This document shows, in pieces, positions 42,875 to 51,715 of a stretch of 64,000 nt of DNA. The position numbers and the translations under genes are program-made. The DNA comes from Shewanella schlegeliana (GTDB lineage Bacteria; Pseudomonadota; Gammaproteobacteria; Enterobacterales; Shewanellaceae), in contig NZ_JAESVD010000007.1 of the NCBI RefSeq assembly GCF_016765635.1, positions 104,124-168,123 of the forward strand, in the 5' to 3' direction. How positions within the stretch are numbered: the first letter of the stretch is position 1; each line of letters opens with the position of its first letter. The notes under the pieces are model-generated. The model had not been told where the DNA came from, ran no database searches, and saw only the letters and a list, made by a program, of their open reading frames with translations.

Positions 42875-45800
42875 TTATATTTTAAATGCCTTATGAACGT
42901 CTTCAGCCATGCCCTTGGCCGGCATCGGCTTTGGCATTAACTCCTGAACAGGTTGCGCTTGCAGAGCATCCTTTAAGTAGCTAATCGCTTTATTCAACTG
43001 CGCATCATGGCCAGTAAATGTTGCATAGGGTAAGTTATCGACCTCAATGTCAGGGCTCACACCGCGCCCTTCGATGATCCAACTGCCGTCCATCGCATAT
43101 TGCGGGTACTCGGCAACTCTGGCCATACCTTTGTCCGTTAGTGAGTTGCGACCAGATAACCACACTCCTGCACCTGCTGTTTGCTTACCAATTAAAGGCG
43201 CGATGCCAAGCGCCTTAACTCCTGCCGAGAAGGTCTCGCCGTCTGAGTAAGTCAGCTGGTCGGTCAACACCACCAGCTGGCCTCTAAAGGTCTGCTGCAT
43301 GTTACCCGATGGCGTGCCATGGGTCGGTGCCCAGAATGCCCAAGTTCGGCGCAGTAGCTTTTCGATGATCCAGCTATCAATATTGCCACCACGATTGCGG
43401 CGCACATCAATAATCAAACCATCCTTATCGACATTAGCGTAAAACTCTCGGGCAAAACTGGCGATATCACCGCTGCCCATAGCATACAGATGCAGATAAC
43501 CTATCTTGCCGTCACTATTTTTAGCCACCTCATCGCTATTATGACGCACCCAGTCAATATATCGGAGCTTGGCGTTTTTAGATGCCGTAACTGGTTTAAC
43601 TATGGTCTGGTGAGCCTTACTGCCACGCTTAAGCGTTAGCAATACCTGCTTTCCATCTTGGTTACGTAAAAGCCTTGTCACATCGGCAATATTGCTTAGC
43701 TTCTTGCCATTGATAGCCACAATCACATCACCCACTTTTGCGTTAACCCCCATCTGCATCAATGGCGCAGCTTGTGCGGGTAATTCGGGATCGCCCAGAT
43801 AGATATGCTCAATCACAACGCCCGCTTTAGTTTGCTCCAGTCGTGCCCCTAAGCTTGCAGATTTGGCTTTACTAAGATCTTTAGGGCTATCGCCACCACG
43901 TACCTGAGAGTGCAGAGAGTCGAGCTCCCCCATCATCTGCATAAAGATATCGTTGAGTTCATGACGGTCTGTGAGTCTATTAACCAAAGGCTGATACTTA
44001 GCCTTAGTGGCTTGCCAGTCTAAACCACGCATGCTCTTGTCATAGAAGGAGTCTCTATGCATTAACCATGCATCTTCAAACATCTGCTGCCACTCTGCCG
44101 CGGGCTCGATGGCGAGTTGCCATAGATTAGTTTGCACTTGGGCATGGTTAAGCTCTTTAGGTAGCTTATCACCCGCATCGACAATCAGCATTTCACTGCC
44201 CTGCTTAGACTGCTTACGGATAAACAATTTTTTGCCATCTTGAGACAATTGATACTCGCCAACATCTTTAGAGAACGTCTCAACCTTAGGGCTGAGCGCA
44301 TCGAACTTAACCACTTTCAGTGTCGACTTACCACTGCTTGATGTATCCAGTAGATAGAACTTATCTTTTGCCATCTGCAGCGAGTCATAGTTACCTGCAG
44401 CAATAGGCACTTGCCATAACCGACTCGGTAGGCCATCCCACTCGACCTCTGTTTCAGTCTCATCGCCATTCTTCTGTGGCTCAGATAGCAGTTCATTGGG
44501 CTTTTGAAAGGCAAAGCGTGCATCTTCATTTAGCGCAATTGCGAATACTTGCGTGCGCTTATCAAACATCGGACCTAAGTTTCTATCTCCCCATGGTGAG
44601 CTAGGAGTGGAGACAAACTCTCGATTAGACAGGAAGTATAACCAATCACCATCGGCGCTAAAGCTAGGGGAGAAAGACTCATATTTATCACTCGTTAATG
44701 ATTCAGCGCGATTCTTCTTTAGCGAGTACAGCACGATTTGTGGCCTAGCCTTTCCCATCTCAGCCTTGGTTAAAGCGATAAAATGGCTGTCTGCAGACCA
44801 GACGATATCCGCATAGGGACCGAGGCCTTCGCCTTGGGTGATAATTTTTTTATTACTGCCCTTTTTAAGATCGAATAACCAAACGTTGCCATCGTAGTCG
44901 TCATGGGCAAGGTAGCGGCCATCGGGGGACAGATGCAGATTAAGCCTTAGGCTTTTGCCATCTTTAGTCAATTGCTTAGCGTTATCACTACCATCGGCAG
45001 CAAATTGCCATAGCTCCTGTTCACCAGAGGCATCGCTTATACCATAGACCCAAGCGCCATCTTGGCTCATTACCGCGCTGCGAACTCGACTATGCTTCGG
45101 CAATGCAATTTCAACTAAACGTTGGCCATCCGTGCCCGCTATCGCCACATGACTGCGAGCGGTGATCACCACTTTATCGCCTTGAGGGGCTAACAGTGTC
45201 GAGGTAGCATACTTCATCGGCTCTTTGACCCAATGCTCCCGCTTTTGAGCAAAGTCAGAGACGAGCTCAATATCGAGAGTCTGATCTTGGCCTGACGCGA
45301 TATCGAACAACTTGATATCCGCACCTTGCTGAAACACGATACGGCCTTGATTCAAACGAGCCGCACGAACTTGCCACTCTTTATAATGAGTGTGCTGCTT
45401 AATATCACTGCCGTCAGTCGCCATCGACCAGATGTTGTCATTACCATCACTGTCACTAATAAAGTAGAGGCGCGACTGCCATAGCATAGGCTGTCTAACA
45501 GAGCCTCGGTGAGCCTGAGTCAGCGATATCGCCTCTTGCTCACTACCTAATTTAAATTTCCACAACTCACCTTTAGCGCCGCCGCGATAAACCTTGGCAT
45601 TATCACCGGTTGTCTGTAGTCCAAATCGTGTAAAGTAGAGGTACTCACCTTGCTCATCGATCGCACCTTCAATCGCATCCGCTAAGGGGAGATCGTTTGT
45701 TATCAAGCTTGCCGGATCGACCGTTCTTAATACCCAATAGTTAGCAGGGCCGAAAGCATTATCAGTTGAATAAAGCACCTTACCATCGGCAGTCCAACCT

Positions 45801-46156
45801 TGGACTCGCACACGACTATTTTCAAAGCTCACCCTCTTTGCTTGACCACCAGCGATAGGAATAACGTAAACCTCGGTCGAGCCTTCGTAATTGGCAGTAT
45901 AAGCCACAAATTTACCATCGGGGGAGATGGTCGCTCCTAACTCCTGCGCGGGTAAGCTTGTTAGACGCATCGCTTTATCGTCTGCTAAAGATTGCGTCCA
46001 GAGATCGCCTTCGGCGGTAAATACCAAGGTTTGCTGGTTTAATGCTGGCGCACGAAAGTATCCAGGCTTGACAGCAGATTGTGCGGCAAAAGCGGGAGAG
46101 ATACTAATCGTGCCGAGGGCAAGCATACAGCACGCAAGAGAATGACGGAGTTTCAT
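42875..46156 (-). CDS. Tricorn-type S41 peptidase, exported
   Basis: A 1093-residue enzyme. Signal peptide about 1-24 (ending AFA), then two beta-propellers (about 40-620; repeated FSADGDWLYFLS-like blades), a helical domain, a PDZ domain (about 745-835; GVVIEHIYLGDPELPAQAA) and the S41 catalytic domain (about 850-1060). The Ser-Asp nucleophile motif is TYSDGETFSAGVKALG; a histidine in GELDSLHSQVRGGD and a glutamate in IIEGRGVSPDIEV fit the tricorn His and Glu. It should cleave peptides in the periplasm. I chose ATG 46156 because residues before it are not signal-like. Single gene with its own terminator. Confidence 0.9.
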   Translation of the reverse strand: MKLRHSLACCMLALGTISISPAFAAQSAVKPGYFRAPALNQQTLVFTAEGDLWTQSLADDKAMRLTSLPAQELGATISPDGKFVAYTANYEGSTEVYVIPIAGGQAKRVSFENSRVRVQGWTADGKVLYSTDNAFGPANYWVLRTVDPASLITNDLPLADAIEGAIDEQGEYLYFTRFGLQTTGDNAKVYRGGAKGELWKFKLGSEQEAISLTQAHRGSVRQPMLWQSRLYFISDSDGNDNIWSMATDGSDIKQHTHYKEWQVRAARLNQGRIVFQQGADIKLFDIASGQDQTLDIELVSDFAQKREHWVKEPMKYATSTLLAPQGDKVVITARSHVAIAGTDGQRLVEIALPKHSRVRSAVMSQDGAWVYGISDASGEQELWQFAADGSDNAKQLTKDGKSLRLNLHLSPDGRYLAHDDYDGNVWLFDLKKGSNKKIITQGEGLGPYADIVWSADSHFIALTKAEMGKARPQIVLYSLKKNRAESLTSDKYESFSPSFSADGDWLYFLSNREFVSTPSSPWGDRNLGPMFDKRTQVFAIALNEDARFAFQKPNELLSEPQKNGDETETEVEWDGLPSRLWQVPIAAGNYDSLQMAKDKFYLLDTSSSGKSTLKVVKFDALSPKVETFSKDVGEYQLSQDGKKLFIRKQSKQGSEMLIVDAGDKLPKELNHAQVQTNLWQLAIEPAAEWQQMFEDAWLMHRDSFYDKSMRGLDWQATKAKYQPLVNRLTDRHELNDIFMQMMGELDSLHSQVRGGDSPKDLSKAKSASLGARLEQTKAGVVIEHIYLGDPELPAQAAPLMQMGVNAKVGDVIVAINGKKLSNIADVTRLLRNQDGKQVLLTLKRGSKAHQTIVKPVTASKNAKLRYIDWVRHNSDEVAKNSDGKIGYLHLYAMGSGDIASFAREFYANVDKDGLIIDVRRNRGGNIDSWIIEKLLRRTWAFWAPTHGTPSGNMQQTFRGQLVVLTDQLTYSDGETFSAGVKALGIAPLIGKQTAGAGVWLSGRNSLTDKGMARVAEYPQYAMDGSWIIEGRGVSPDIEVDNLPYATFTGHDAQLNKAISYLKDALQAQPVQELMPKPMPAKGMAEDVHKAFKI

Positions 46157-46359
46157 CTGTTCTACCAATCCTATTGTTTTTGTTCTTAATTGAGGCAACA
46201 AGGTAGCAAACTTTTCATAATACAGCAGCAAAATACTACCAAATAAGTATTAGCGAATGTGTTTATCTCTCTGAGTAAAGTTAAGCTAAAACTTGCTTAG
46301 CTTCCGCTAATCAATCACTGCTAAGCTTAAGGTTAGCGCCGTTAATATATGGAGCATTA

Positions 46360-46776
46360 ATGCCAACAGAGTATCTTCGTCCATCGCTAAAAGATGATAT
46401 TGGGGTCAATCGAGCATTGGGGAATATGCCAAAGGTCCACGCCGATAGTTTTTCTGAACCACAGTTACTCTACCTAAGACGAGCATTAATCAACAACCGA
46501 TGGCAGAAGCATATGATAGATAGTCGTGGCAGTTTCTATCTTCCCTTCATTGGCTGGCGCTTTTTCTATGTGTTTTTGTTTGGACGTAATAAACGTGCAT
46601 ACAGTCGCAAAGAGAAGCAGCTTTCGTTAGCCCTTTTCCTGCTTAGCATAGTTGCATTTATCTTGATCTCTATTGCCTTTGGCTTGCTACTGCTCTACTT
46701 GTTGAAATCTATGTTAGGTATCGACCTTTTTGAGGGGACTTCACTTGAGATTTGGGACTGGTTCAAAACGCTTTAA
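46360..46776 (+). CDS. Hypothetical membrane protein
   Basis: A 138-residue protein with two hydrophobic regions: FIGWRFFYVFLFG (about 63-75) and ALFLLSIVAFILISIAFGLLLLYLL (about 90-115). The soluble N-terminal part (1-60) is polar. GGAG lies before the ATG. No known family. It is divergent from the tricorn-type gene and followed by a hairpin terminator. Confidence 0.65.
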   Translation: MPTEYLRPSLKDDIGVNRALGNMPKVHADSFSEPQLLYLRRALINNRWQKHMIDSRGSFYLPFIGWRFFYVFLFGRNKRAYSRKEKQLSLALFLLSIVAFILISIAFGLLLLYLLKSMLGIDLFEGTSLEIWDWFKTL

Positions 46777-46822
46777 CAAAGGTTATAAATCGAGTCCTAT
46801 ATCTGAAGCATTCACCTAAAAC

Positions 46823-46848
46823 CAAGCCCGCAATCGCGGGCTTGATTA
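46823..46848. terminator. Terminator-like hairpin
   Basis: Stem CAAGCCCGC/GCGGGCTTG with a four-base loop between convergent genes. The T-run is short, so strength is uncertain. Confidence 0.6.
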
Positions 46849-46892
46849 TTCTGAGGCTCATTAATAGCAGTCAGTATAAATGCTAACGCCAG

Positions 46893-47441
46893 TTAATGGC
46901 CTGACATCACCACTTTTTGCAACTTAAGATACCTCTCGTTAAACGGGTGGGTCGCCTGTAGCAACTGCGGTGCCTGCTCAGCCAACTGCTGAAGCAAGTC
47001 ATAAGCTTCTGCTATCTTTTTATCTCGGATCAGCTGCTCGATATTGTCCAGTTGCGCCGTTAAATCAGCACCTACAGGAGCACTGTCCTGCACAGCCTGA
47101 GTAACGTTGTTATCCATTTGCTTAGGCGTGTCCATCGAGCGCATCATCTGTGGCTTAGGTGGAGATGACATCATCACAGGCTCGCCTTGCTCTAAATTAT
47201 CGCCACTTTTCATCGCTGGATTTATCACAAAAAGCGTCACTACCACCAACACAGAGGCTGCTGAAGATAGTGGCCAGCGATATTTACGCCAAAAAGATTG
47301 ACTCTGAACAGGCTTAGCAACTCGGCTACGCGCCATTGTTAAGATCTGCTCATCAAGCTCAGTTGGGGGCTGCTCTTTATCAATTTTTTGATAAAGCGAC
47401 TTAATTTCTGCTTCAACAACTTCATGCTCTTTATCTGTCAT
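46893..47441 (-). CDS. Putative membrane anti-sigma factor
   Basis: A 182-residue single-pass membrane protein: N-terminal cytoplasmic part (1-50), one helix (about 54-73, WPLSSAASVLVVVTLFVIN) and a periplasmic region with Pro/Met-rich linker and a C-terminal helical part. It overlaps the ECF sigma gene by 11 bp, the usual arrangement of a sigma/anti-sigma pair. No zinc-binding ZAS motif is seen, so the class is not clear. Role is inferred from context. Confidence 0.6.
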   Translation of the reverse strand: MTDKEHEVVEAEIKSLYQKIDKEQPPTELDEQILTMARSRVAKPVQSQSFWRKYRWPLSSAASVLVVVTLFVINPAMKSGDNLEQGEPVMMSSPPKPQMMRSMDTPKQMDNNVTQAVQDSAPVGADLTAQLDNIEQLIRDKKIAEAYDLLQQLAEQAPQLLQATHPFNERYLKLQKVVMSGH

Positions 47442-48048
47442 GTTCAGCCCCTTGCCATTTCAAGTCTACGCAGTCCTTAAGTCCCTTATAAGCATAGCGA
47501 ATACGGCTTTTTGTCGCTTCTAGGGTTGCCCCTGCAATATCGGCGATAATCGCTGCGGTAAAGCCCATCTCAACATTGAGCAAAAATGCCTCTTTTTGCA
47601 CTTGTGGCAAATTTGCCACACAAGCTTTCAGCAGCGTTGATTTTTGTCTATCTAACATCTGCTCTTCTGGATTAAAGTCATCATTACTGAGTTGAGTATC
47701 TGCTTCTTGCTCCGGCTCAAACACCTCACTAAAACTATTCACTGGCTTAACGGCTCTTACGTGATCGATTATCAGGTTATGGGCGATACGATACAGCCAA
47801 GTGGTAAATTTGGCGCTGGTTTCATAGCCGCTAGCGGCCTTTATCACTCGACTCCAAGTTTCCTGATAGAGGTCTTCTGCTAGCTGTTGATCGTAAATTT
47901 GCCGAACGAAGTATCGGTATAGCGGACCTTTGTGCTTACGATAAAGTAACTCAAACGCTCGAGCACTGCCGGCTGCATATTGCAACATCAAGGCTTGATC
48001 TGAATCAACCTCATTGGTCGGTTCGACTGAGGGCAAGGGTTGCTCCAC
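47431..48048 (-). CDS. ECF-type RNA polymerase sigma factor
   Basis: A 205-residue sigma factor with region 2 (about 17-85; FELLYRKHKGPLYRYF, AEDLYQETWSRVIKA and KFTTWLYRIAHNLIIDHVR) and region 4 (about 140-195; LPQVQKEAFLLNVEMGFTAAIIADIAGATLEATKSRIRYAYKGL). Start GTG 48048 with AAGGAAG upstream. The next gene overlaps and probably encodes its anti-sigma factor. Its regulon and stimulus are unknown. Confidence 0.9.
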   Translation of the reverse strand: MEQPLPSVEPTNEVDSDQALMLQYAAGSARAFELLYRKHKGPLYRYFVRQIYDQQLAEDLYQETWSRVIKAASGYETSAKFTTWLYRIAHNLIIDHVRAVKPVNSFSEVFEPEQEADTQLSNDDFNPEEQMLDRQKSTLLKACVANLPQVQKEAFLLNVEMGFTAAIIADIAGATLEATKSRIRYAYKGLKDCVDLKWQGAEHDR

Positions 48049-48212
48049 GGTATCTTCCTTAGCTAATAAATTTTTACAGATTATCGACCGCTAAGCTTTG
48101 TCTAGTTTAACTTAGATTGCAAGTGCTTAGGTCACGAGCAGAATAATAGATAGGGTAATGAGTATTTGCAGTAAGGAAACAACTGAAAGATAGATAGAAC
48201 AAACTCCCTTAT

Positions 48213-48248
48213 AAAAAATGCCACCTAGAAATTAACTAGGCGGCATTT
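48213..48248 (-). terminator. Intrinsic terminator of purE
   Basis: Stem ATGCCACCTAG/CTAGGCGGCAT (one mismatched pair) and T6 on the minus strand, 29 bp after the purE stop. Confidence 0.85.
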
Positions 48249-48276
48249 GATATTGACAGGCCAAGAGCCTGTTAGA

Positions 48277-48780
48277 TTAAGCTAGCTTAGCTTGCAGAGC
48301 AGCATCTTTAGCTTGAACGGCTTCAGCAGACTTAGCACGTTCTTCTTTAACTGCTACAGCAAGTGCATCATCACCCACAGCTAACATTTGTGCTGCAAGG
48401 TAACCCGCATTTTTAGCGCCAGCACTACCGATAGCAACCGTTGCTACTGGAACGCCGCCTGGCATCATGACTGTAGATAAGAGTGCATCGTGACCCTGTA
48501 GTGGACCACAATCAACAGGCACACCGATTACAGGGCGAGTAGTAATACCCGCAACAGCGCCAGCGAGGTGCGCAGCAAGACCTGCTGCACAAATAAAGAC
48601 TTTACAACCACGCTCTTCAGCATCTGTTACGTAGGCATGCGTAGCAGCAGGCGTACGGTGCGCTGAAGTGACCTTTGCTTCAAAGTTGATTTCGAAAGTT
48701 TTAAGCACATCGAGGGTGGCTTGCATTGTAGGCAGATCTGAATCAGATCCCATTAATACTGCAACAAATGGTTTGCTCAT
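48277..48780 (-). CDS. purE: N5-carboxyaminoimidazole ribonucleotide mutase PurE
   Basis: A 167-residue class I PurE of purine synthesis; it converts N5-CAIR to CAIR. Signature residues are [17 protein letters not shown] and [23 protein letters not shown]. Start ATG 48780; an upstream extension of the frame to 48879 is not supported. purK is not downstream here, unlike many gammaproteobacteria where purEK are adjacent, so purK must lie elsewhere. Confidence 0.95.
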   Translation of the reverse strand: MSKPFVAVLMGSDSDLPTMQATLDVLKTFEINFEAKVTSAHRTPAATHAYVTDAEERGCKVFICAAGLAAHLAGAVAGITTRPVIGVPVDCGPLQGHDALLSTVMMPGGVPVATVAIGSAGAKNAGYLAAQMLAVGDDALAVAVKEERAKSAEAVQAKDAALQAKLA

Positions 48781-49221
48781 TTTAAGTCCTTGAGTAGGGC
48801 GGTACATTATTATATTTGCGCGCATTATAATGAAATTTAGCGCGTTTGTTAACAGGCTTCCCCCAAGCCTGCGACGCAATTATCCCTAAGGTTGTCCTCA
48901 ACTGCAAATAACTTATTCATACATATGTATAACAAACCAGTAAAACTTAACATGCATAATTAAATACATAAAAATGCTTAATTGTTAGGCCAGCTATGCT
49001 AGGGGGATCCGACAAACGTAATCCAGCTCTCATAATAAAGAACCGCTACAGAAACTAAGCTCTCAAGGGACTTAAGTTTTGATATAGTGAGCGACTTTGC
49101 TAGGCATTTTTATCACTAAAATTAACATGATAAGTTTTCAAGCAGGCAATAAATACAAATCACAGATTTCTTTTGGGCTGCCCTATCAAGCAGATGCCTT
49201 ACTAAACGAATAAGGATATTC
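48781..49221. other. Spacer between divergent purE and GGDEF genes
   Basis: 441 bp without a gene-like frame. I looked for a purine riboswitch or a clear PurR box and saw neither. Confidence 0.4.
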
Positions 49222-50475
49222 ATGCTCTCTATCAAAGATACTTTAAAGAGAAAGATGATTGACTCTCTGAGTCTGAAAACCCATCTAATTCTTTTAGGCA
49301 TCCCCATGCTATTACTGCTTGTCTGCTGGGAAAGCCTCCTAAATATCAGTGCTCCACTCAATCTTATCGTTACAGTCTGTATCTATCTTATCGGTTACGG
49401 TCTGAGCCATTACTTTCATCAACGTCGCCTAAACCGACTCTGGAATCACCTTCAGCAAGTGATCCACCTCAATAATACGACCTTCGAGCTGGTTAACACT
49501 GCCAACCAATACCAAGATGAGTCCGAATTTTTAAATGCCTTGCTAAGCAAAGCCGTTAACGGGGTAAAGGCTGCTGAAATGGGCTCAATTATCAGAGTCG
49601 TCCCCGACAGCGATGCACTTTATTTTGAGTCAACTATCGGCATCGACATCGAAAAGCTTAGAAAAATAAAGTTTAATCTCAGACAATCCTTCGAGTACCG
49701 GTTTTCCAAGGGTAGCTGCGACAGAGTCGTACTGATTAATAATATGGCCAGTATTAATGGCCACAGCACGCTCACGCCTGAGGATCAGGAGGCACTATTA
49801 ACCGCACCACGAGCCCCTATTCAATCGACATTATCAAGCCCTATTCATATCGATGGTAAGCTTTACGGCATGCTTAACCTAGACAGTTCAAAGATGGATG
49901 CCTTTAGCCATTATGATAGAAATCTTGCCGCAGTCTTGACCCATGAGGCAGCCAATGCCATCGCCCTTTATCAGAAATCACGCCAAATTTATCAACTGGC
50001 AAATTTCGACAGCCTAACCCAGCTGTATAATCGTCAGCATTTTGAGTCCGCAAAGACAGAGTGGCAAATCGATAATGCTCAAGGCAGCTACTTAGTCATT
50101 TTGGACCTAGATAACTTAAAGGCTATCAATGATAACACCGGGCATCAAGCGGGAGATAAGGCGTTAAAGCGTCTTGCCGCAGCGCTAAAACAGCAATGGC
50201 ACCTAAAGCATCTAGTCGCACGTTATGGGGGGGATGAATTTATCGCTCTGTGTCATGGCCCCTTAAGCCAAATAGAGGATGAGCTTAACCAGATCCAGCA
50301 AGCTCTCGCTACGCAGTACTCACTAGAGAAAGCTGCAGGAAAGCAGGCTATTGAAGTTAAGTTTAGCTTTGGAATTGCCAGCTACAGTCATAAATGGAGT
50401 CAATGCTTTAAAGCCGCCGATGACAACATGTACCAACAGAAACGGCGTAAGCAGCAACAAAGCCTAGCGAGTTAA
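49222..50475 (+). CDS. GAF-GGDEF diguanylate cyclase
   Basis: A 417-residue membrane protein: two N-terminal helices (about 22-40 and 47-66), a GAF-like domain (about 85-250) and a C-terminal GGDEF domain (about 258-410) with the intact YGGDEF motif and DLDNLKAINDNTGHQAGD. It should make c-di-GMP under control of a ligand of the GAF domain. AAGGA precedes the ATG. With the EAL pair at 8-10 kb this is the third c-di-GMP gene in the window. Confidence 0.92.
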   Translation: MLSIKDTLKRKMIDSLSLKTHLILLGIPMLLLLVCWESLLNISAPLNLIVTVCIYLIGYGLSHYFHQRRLNRLWNHLQQVIHLNNTTFELVNTANQYQDESEFLNALLSKAVNGVKAAEMGSIIRVVPDSDALYFESTIGIDIEKLRKIKFNLRQSFEYRFSKGSCDRVVLINNMASINGHSTLTPEDQEALLTAPRAPIQSTLSSPIHIDGKLYGMLNLDSSKMDAFSHYDRNLAAVLTHEAANAIALYQKSRQIYQLANFDSLTQLYNRQHFESAKTEWQIDNAQGSYLVILDLDNLKAINDNTGHQAGDKALKRLAAALKQQWHLKHLVARYGGDEFIALCHGPLSQIEDELNQIQQALATQYSLEKAAGKQAIEVKFSFGIASYSHKWSQCFKAADDNMYQQKRRKQQQSLAS

Positions 50476-50502
50476 AAAGCCCCTACATTTGTAGAGGCTT
50501 TA
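50474..50502 (+). terminator. Terminator-like hairpin
   Basis: Stem GCCCCTAC/GTAGAGGC with one mismatch and a TTTAG tail; A5 on the other side. Confidence 0.6.
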
Positions 50503-50532
50503 GTCTGTGTGTCTTCTCAAAAATATCTGACG

Positions 50533-51150
50533 CTAACCAAAAAAGAGTCGCCATAGCCAAGAGGAGTCAAGATCTTCCTGACACTGCCTGTACTGAGCGG
50601 CATAGCGTTTAGAGCGAGCATCGACCCTACCAGCGACCTTAATCAACCAAGCTTTCTGGTTGTAGGTTTTACGTTGGTAGCCCCCCCACCCTTCATGGTA
50701 ATTGAGGTATTGATTACGGGCATCCCACTTAGATACCCCATTAATCTTGTGCGTCTTATAGATAAACCAACCCATAAAATCCATGGCATCATCGAAATTG
50801 CTGCGACTCGACCAAGAGTTACCTGTTTCTCTTACGTAATCGTCCCATGTCATGGTCTTGGCCTGAGCGTAGCCATAGGCATCACTGGCACGTCCGATAG
50901 GAATAAAACCTAAAAAGTATTCCATTGGCGGCGCAGCATTATGCTTAAAGGAGCTTTCTTGGTACATCATGGCCAAAGGCACATGAACTGGGACCCCCCA
51001 CTTCTCTCGGGTATTTTTAGCGGCACTATACCAAGAACGATTTTCGGTGTAGATCGAGCAAAGGTTCTCAGGATCTTTTGGCGGAGGAGTCGCGCATCCA
51101 GTCAACAGAGTAGCCAAAATAATAGTCGCAAATAATGCAGGCCATTTCAT
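50533..51150 (-). CDS. SLT-domain lipoprotein (putative lytic transglycosylase)
   Basis: A 205-residue lipoprotein with lipobox LLTGC and an SLT-like domain: the catalytic-type glutamate in MMYQESSFKHNA, followed by SDAYGYAQAKTMTW and YLNYHEGWGGY. It probably cleaves peptidoglycan strands from an outer-membrane anchor. ATG 51150 is preferred over an earlier frame opening at 51195. Confidence 0.8.
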   Translation of the reverse strand: MKWPALFATIILATLLTGCATPPPKDPENLCSIYTENRSWYSAAKNTREKWGVPVHVPLAMMYQESSFKHNAAPPMEYFLGFIPIGRASDAYGYAQAKTMTWDDYVRETGNSWSSRSNFDDAMDFMGWFIYKTHKINGVSKWDARNQYLNYHEGWGGYQRKTYNQKAWLIKVAGRVDARSKRYAAQYRQCQEDLDSSWLWRLFFG

Positions 51151-51272
51151 AAAAAACAGTACCAATAGACAGTAATAGCAAAGCGACAGTGTCACATTGA
51201 TAGACTAAAGATGCAATTAAGCGTTTGGGGAATTGTGTTATAAATCAACTAGAGGAAGATAAAAGAAAATGA

Positions 51273-51710
51273 CTATTGCGCTGGTGTAAATTCACAATCG
51301 TGGGCTTCTTGTTGCCATACTTCTGGTAGCCAAAAGTCACTATCATTGCCGCGATACACCTTGTCAGTTTTAAATTTTGCGCCTATGTGATATCGCTGAT
51401 TATGTGCAACATTAATCGTAAGTTGTTTAGGTGTGCGGGCTGAAAGCTTAACTTTCAAACTCGGTGCATCGATTAACTCAGCAAGCGTAAAAGTATGCTC
51501 TCCTATCGCCAAACGGTAATTAGGCTGAGAAATAACCGGTTTACCATCTAGATGGGTCACCACAACTTGGTAAATATCGGCCTCTCGATTGGGCTCCATA
51601 TAGGTCGCAACAATGCCACACTGATTGGCAGTATCGGGTTGTGAAGCACAGCCCGATACCATCAATAACAATGCGGTAATGCCTAGTACACTTTTGAAGC
51701 CCTGCGTCAT
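51273..51710 (-). CDS. Lipoprotein of unknown function
   Basis: A 145-residue lipoprotein with lipobox MVSGC. The mature part is beta-rich (YQVVVTHLDGKPVI, NYRLAIGEHTFTLAELI, RYHIGAKFK) and holds one more pair of cysteines. It begins 5 bp after gshA ends on the same strand and is probably co-transcribed with it. No known family. Confidence 0.7.
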   Translation of the reverse strand: MTQGFKSVLGITALLLMVSGCASQPDTANQCGIVATYMEPNREADIYQVVVTHLDGKPVISQPNYRLAIGEHTFTLAELIDAPSLKVKLSARTPKQLTINVAHNQRYHIGAKFKTDKVYRGNDSDFWLPEVWQQEAHDCEFTPAQ

Positions 51711-51715
51711 CGCAA

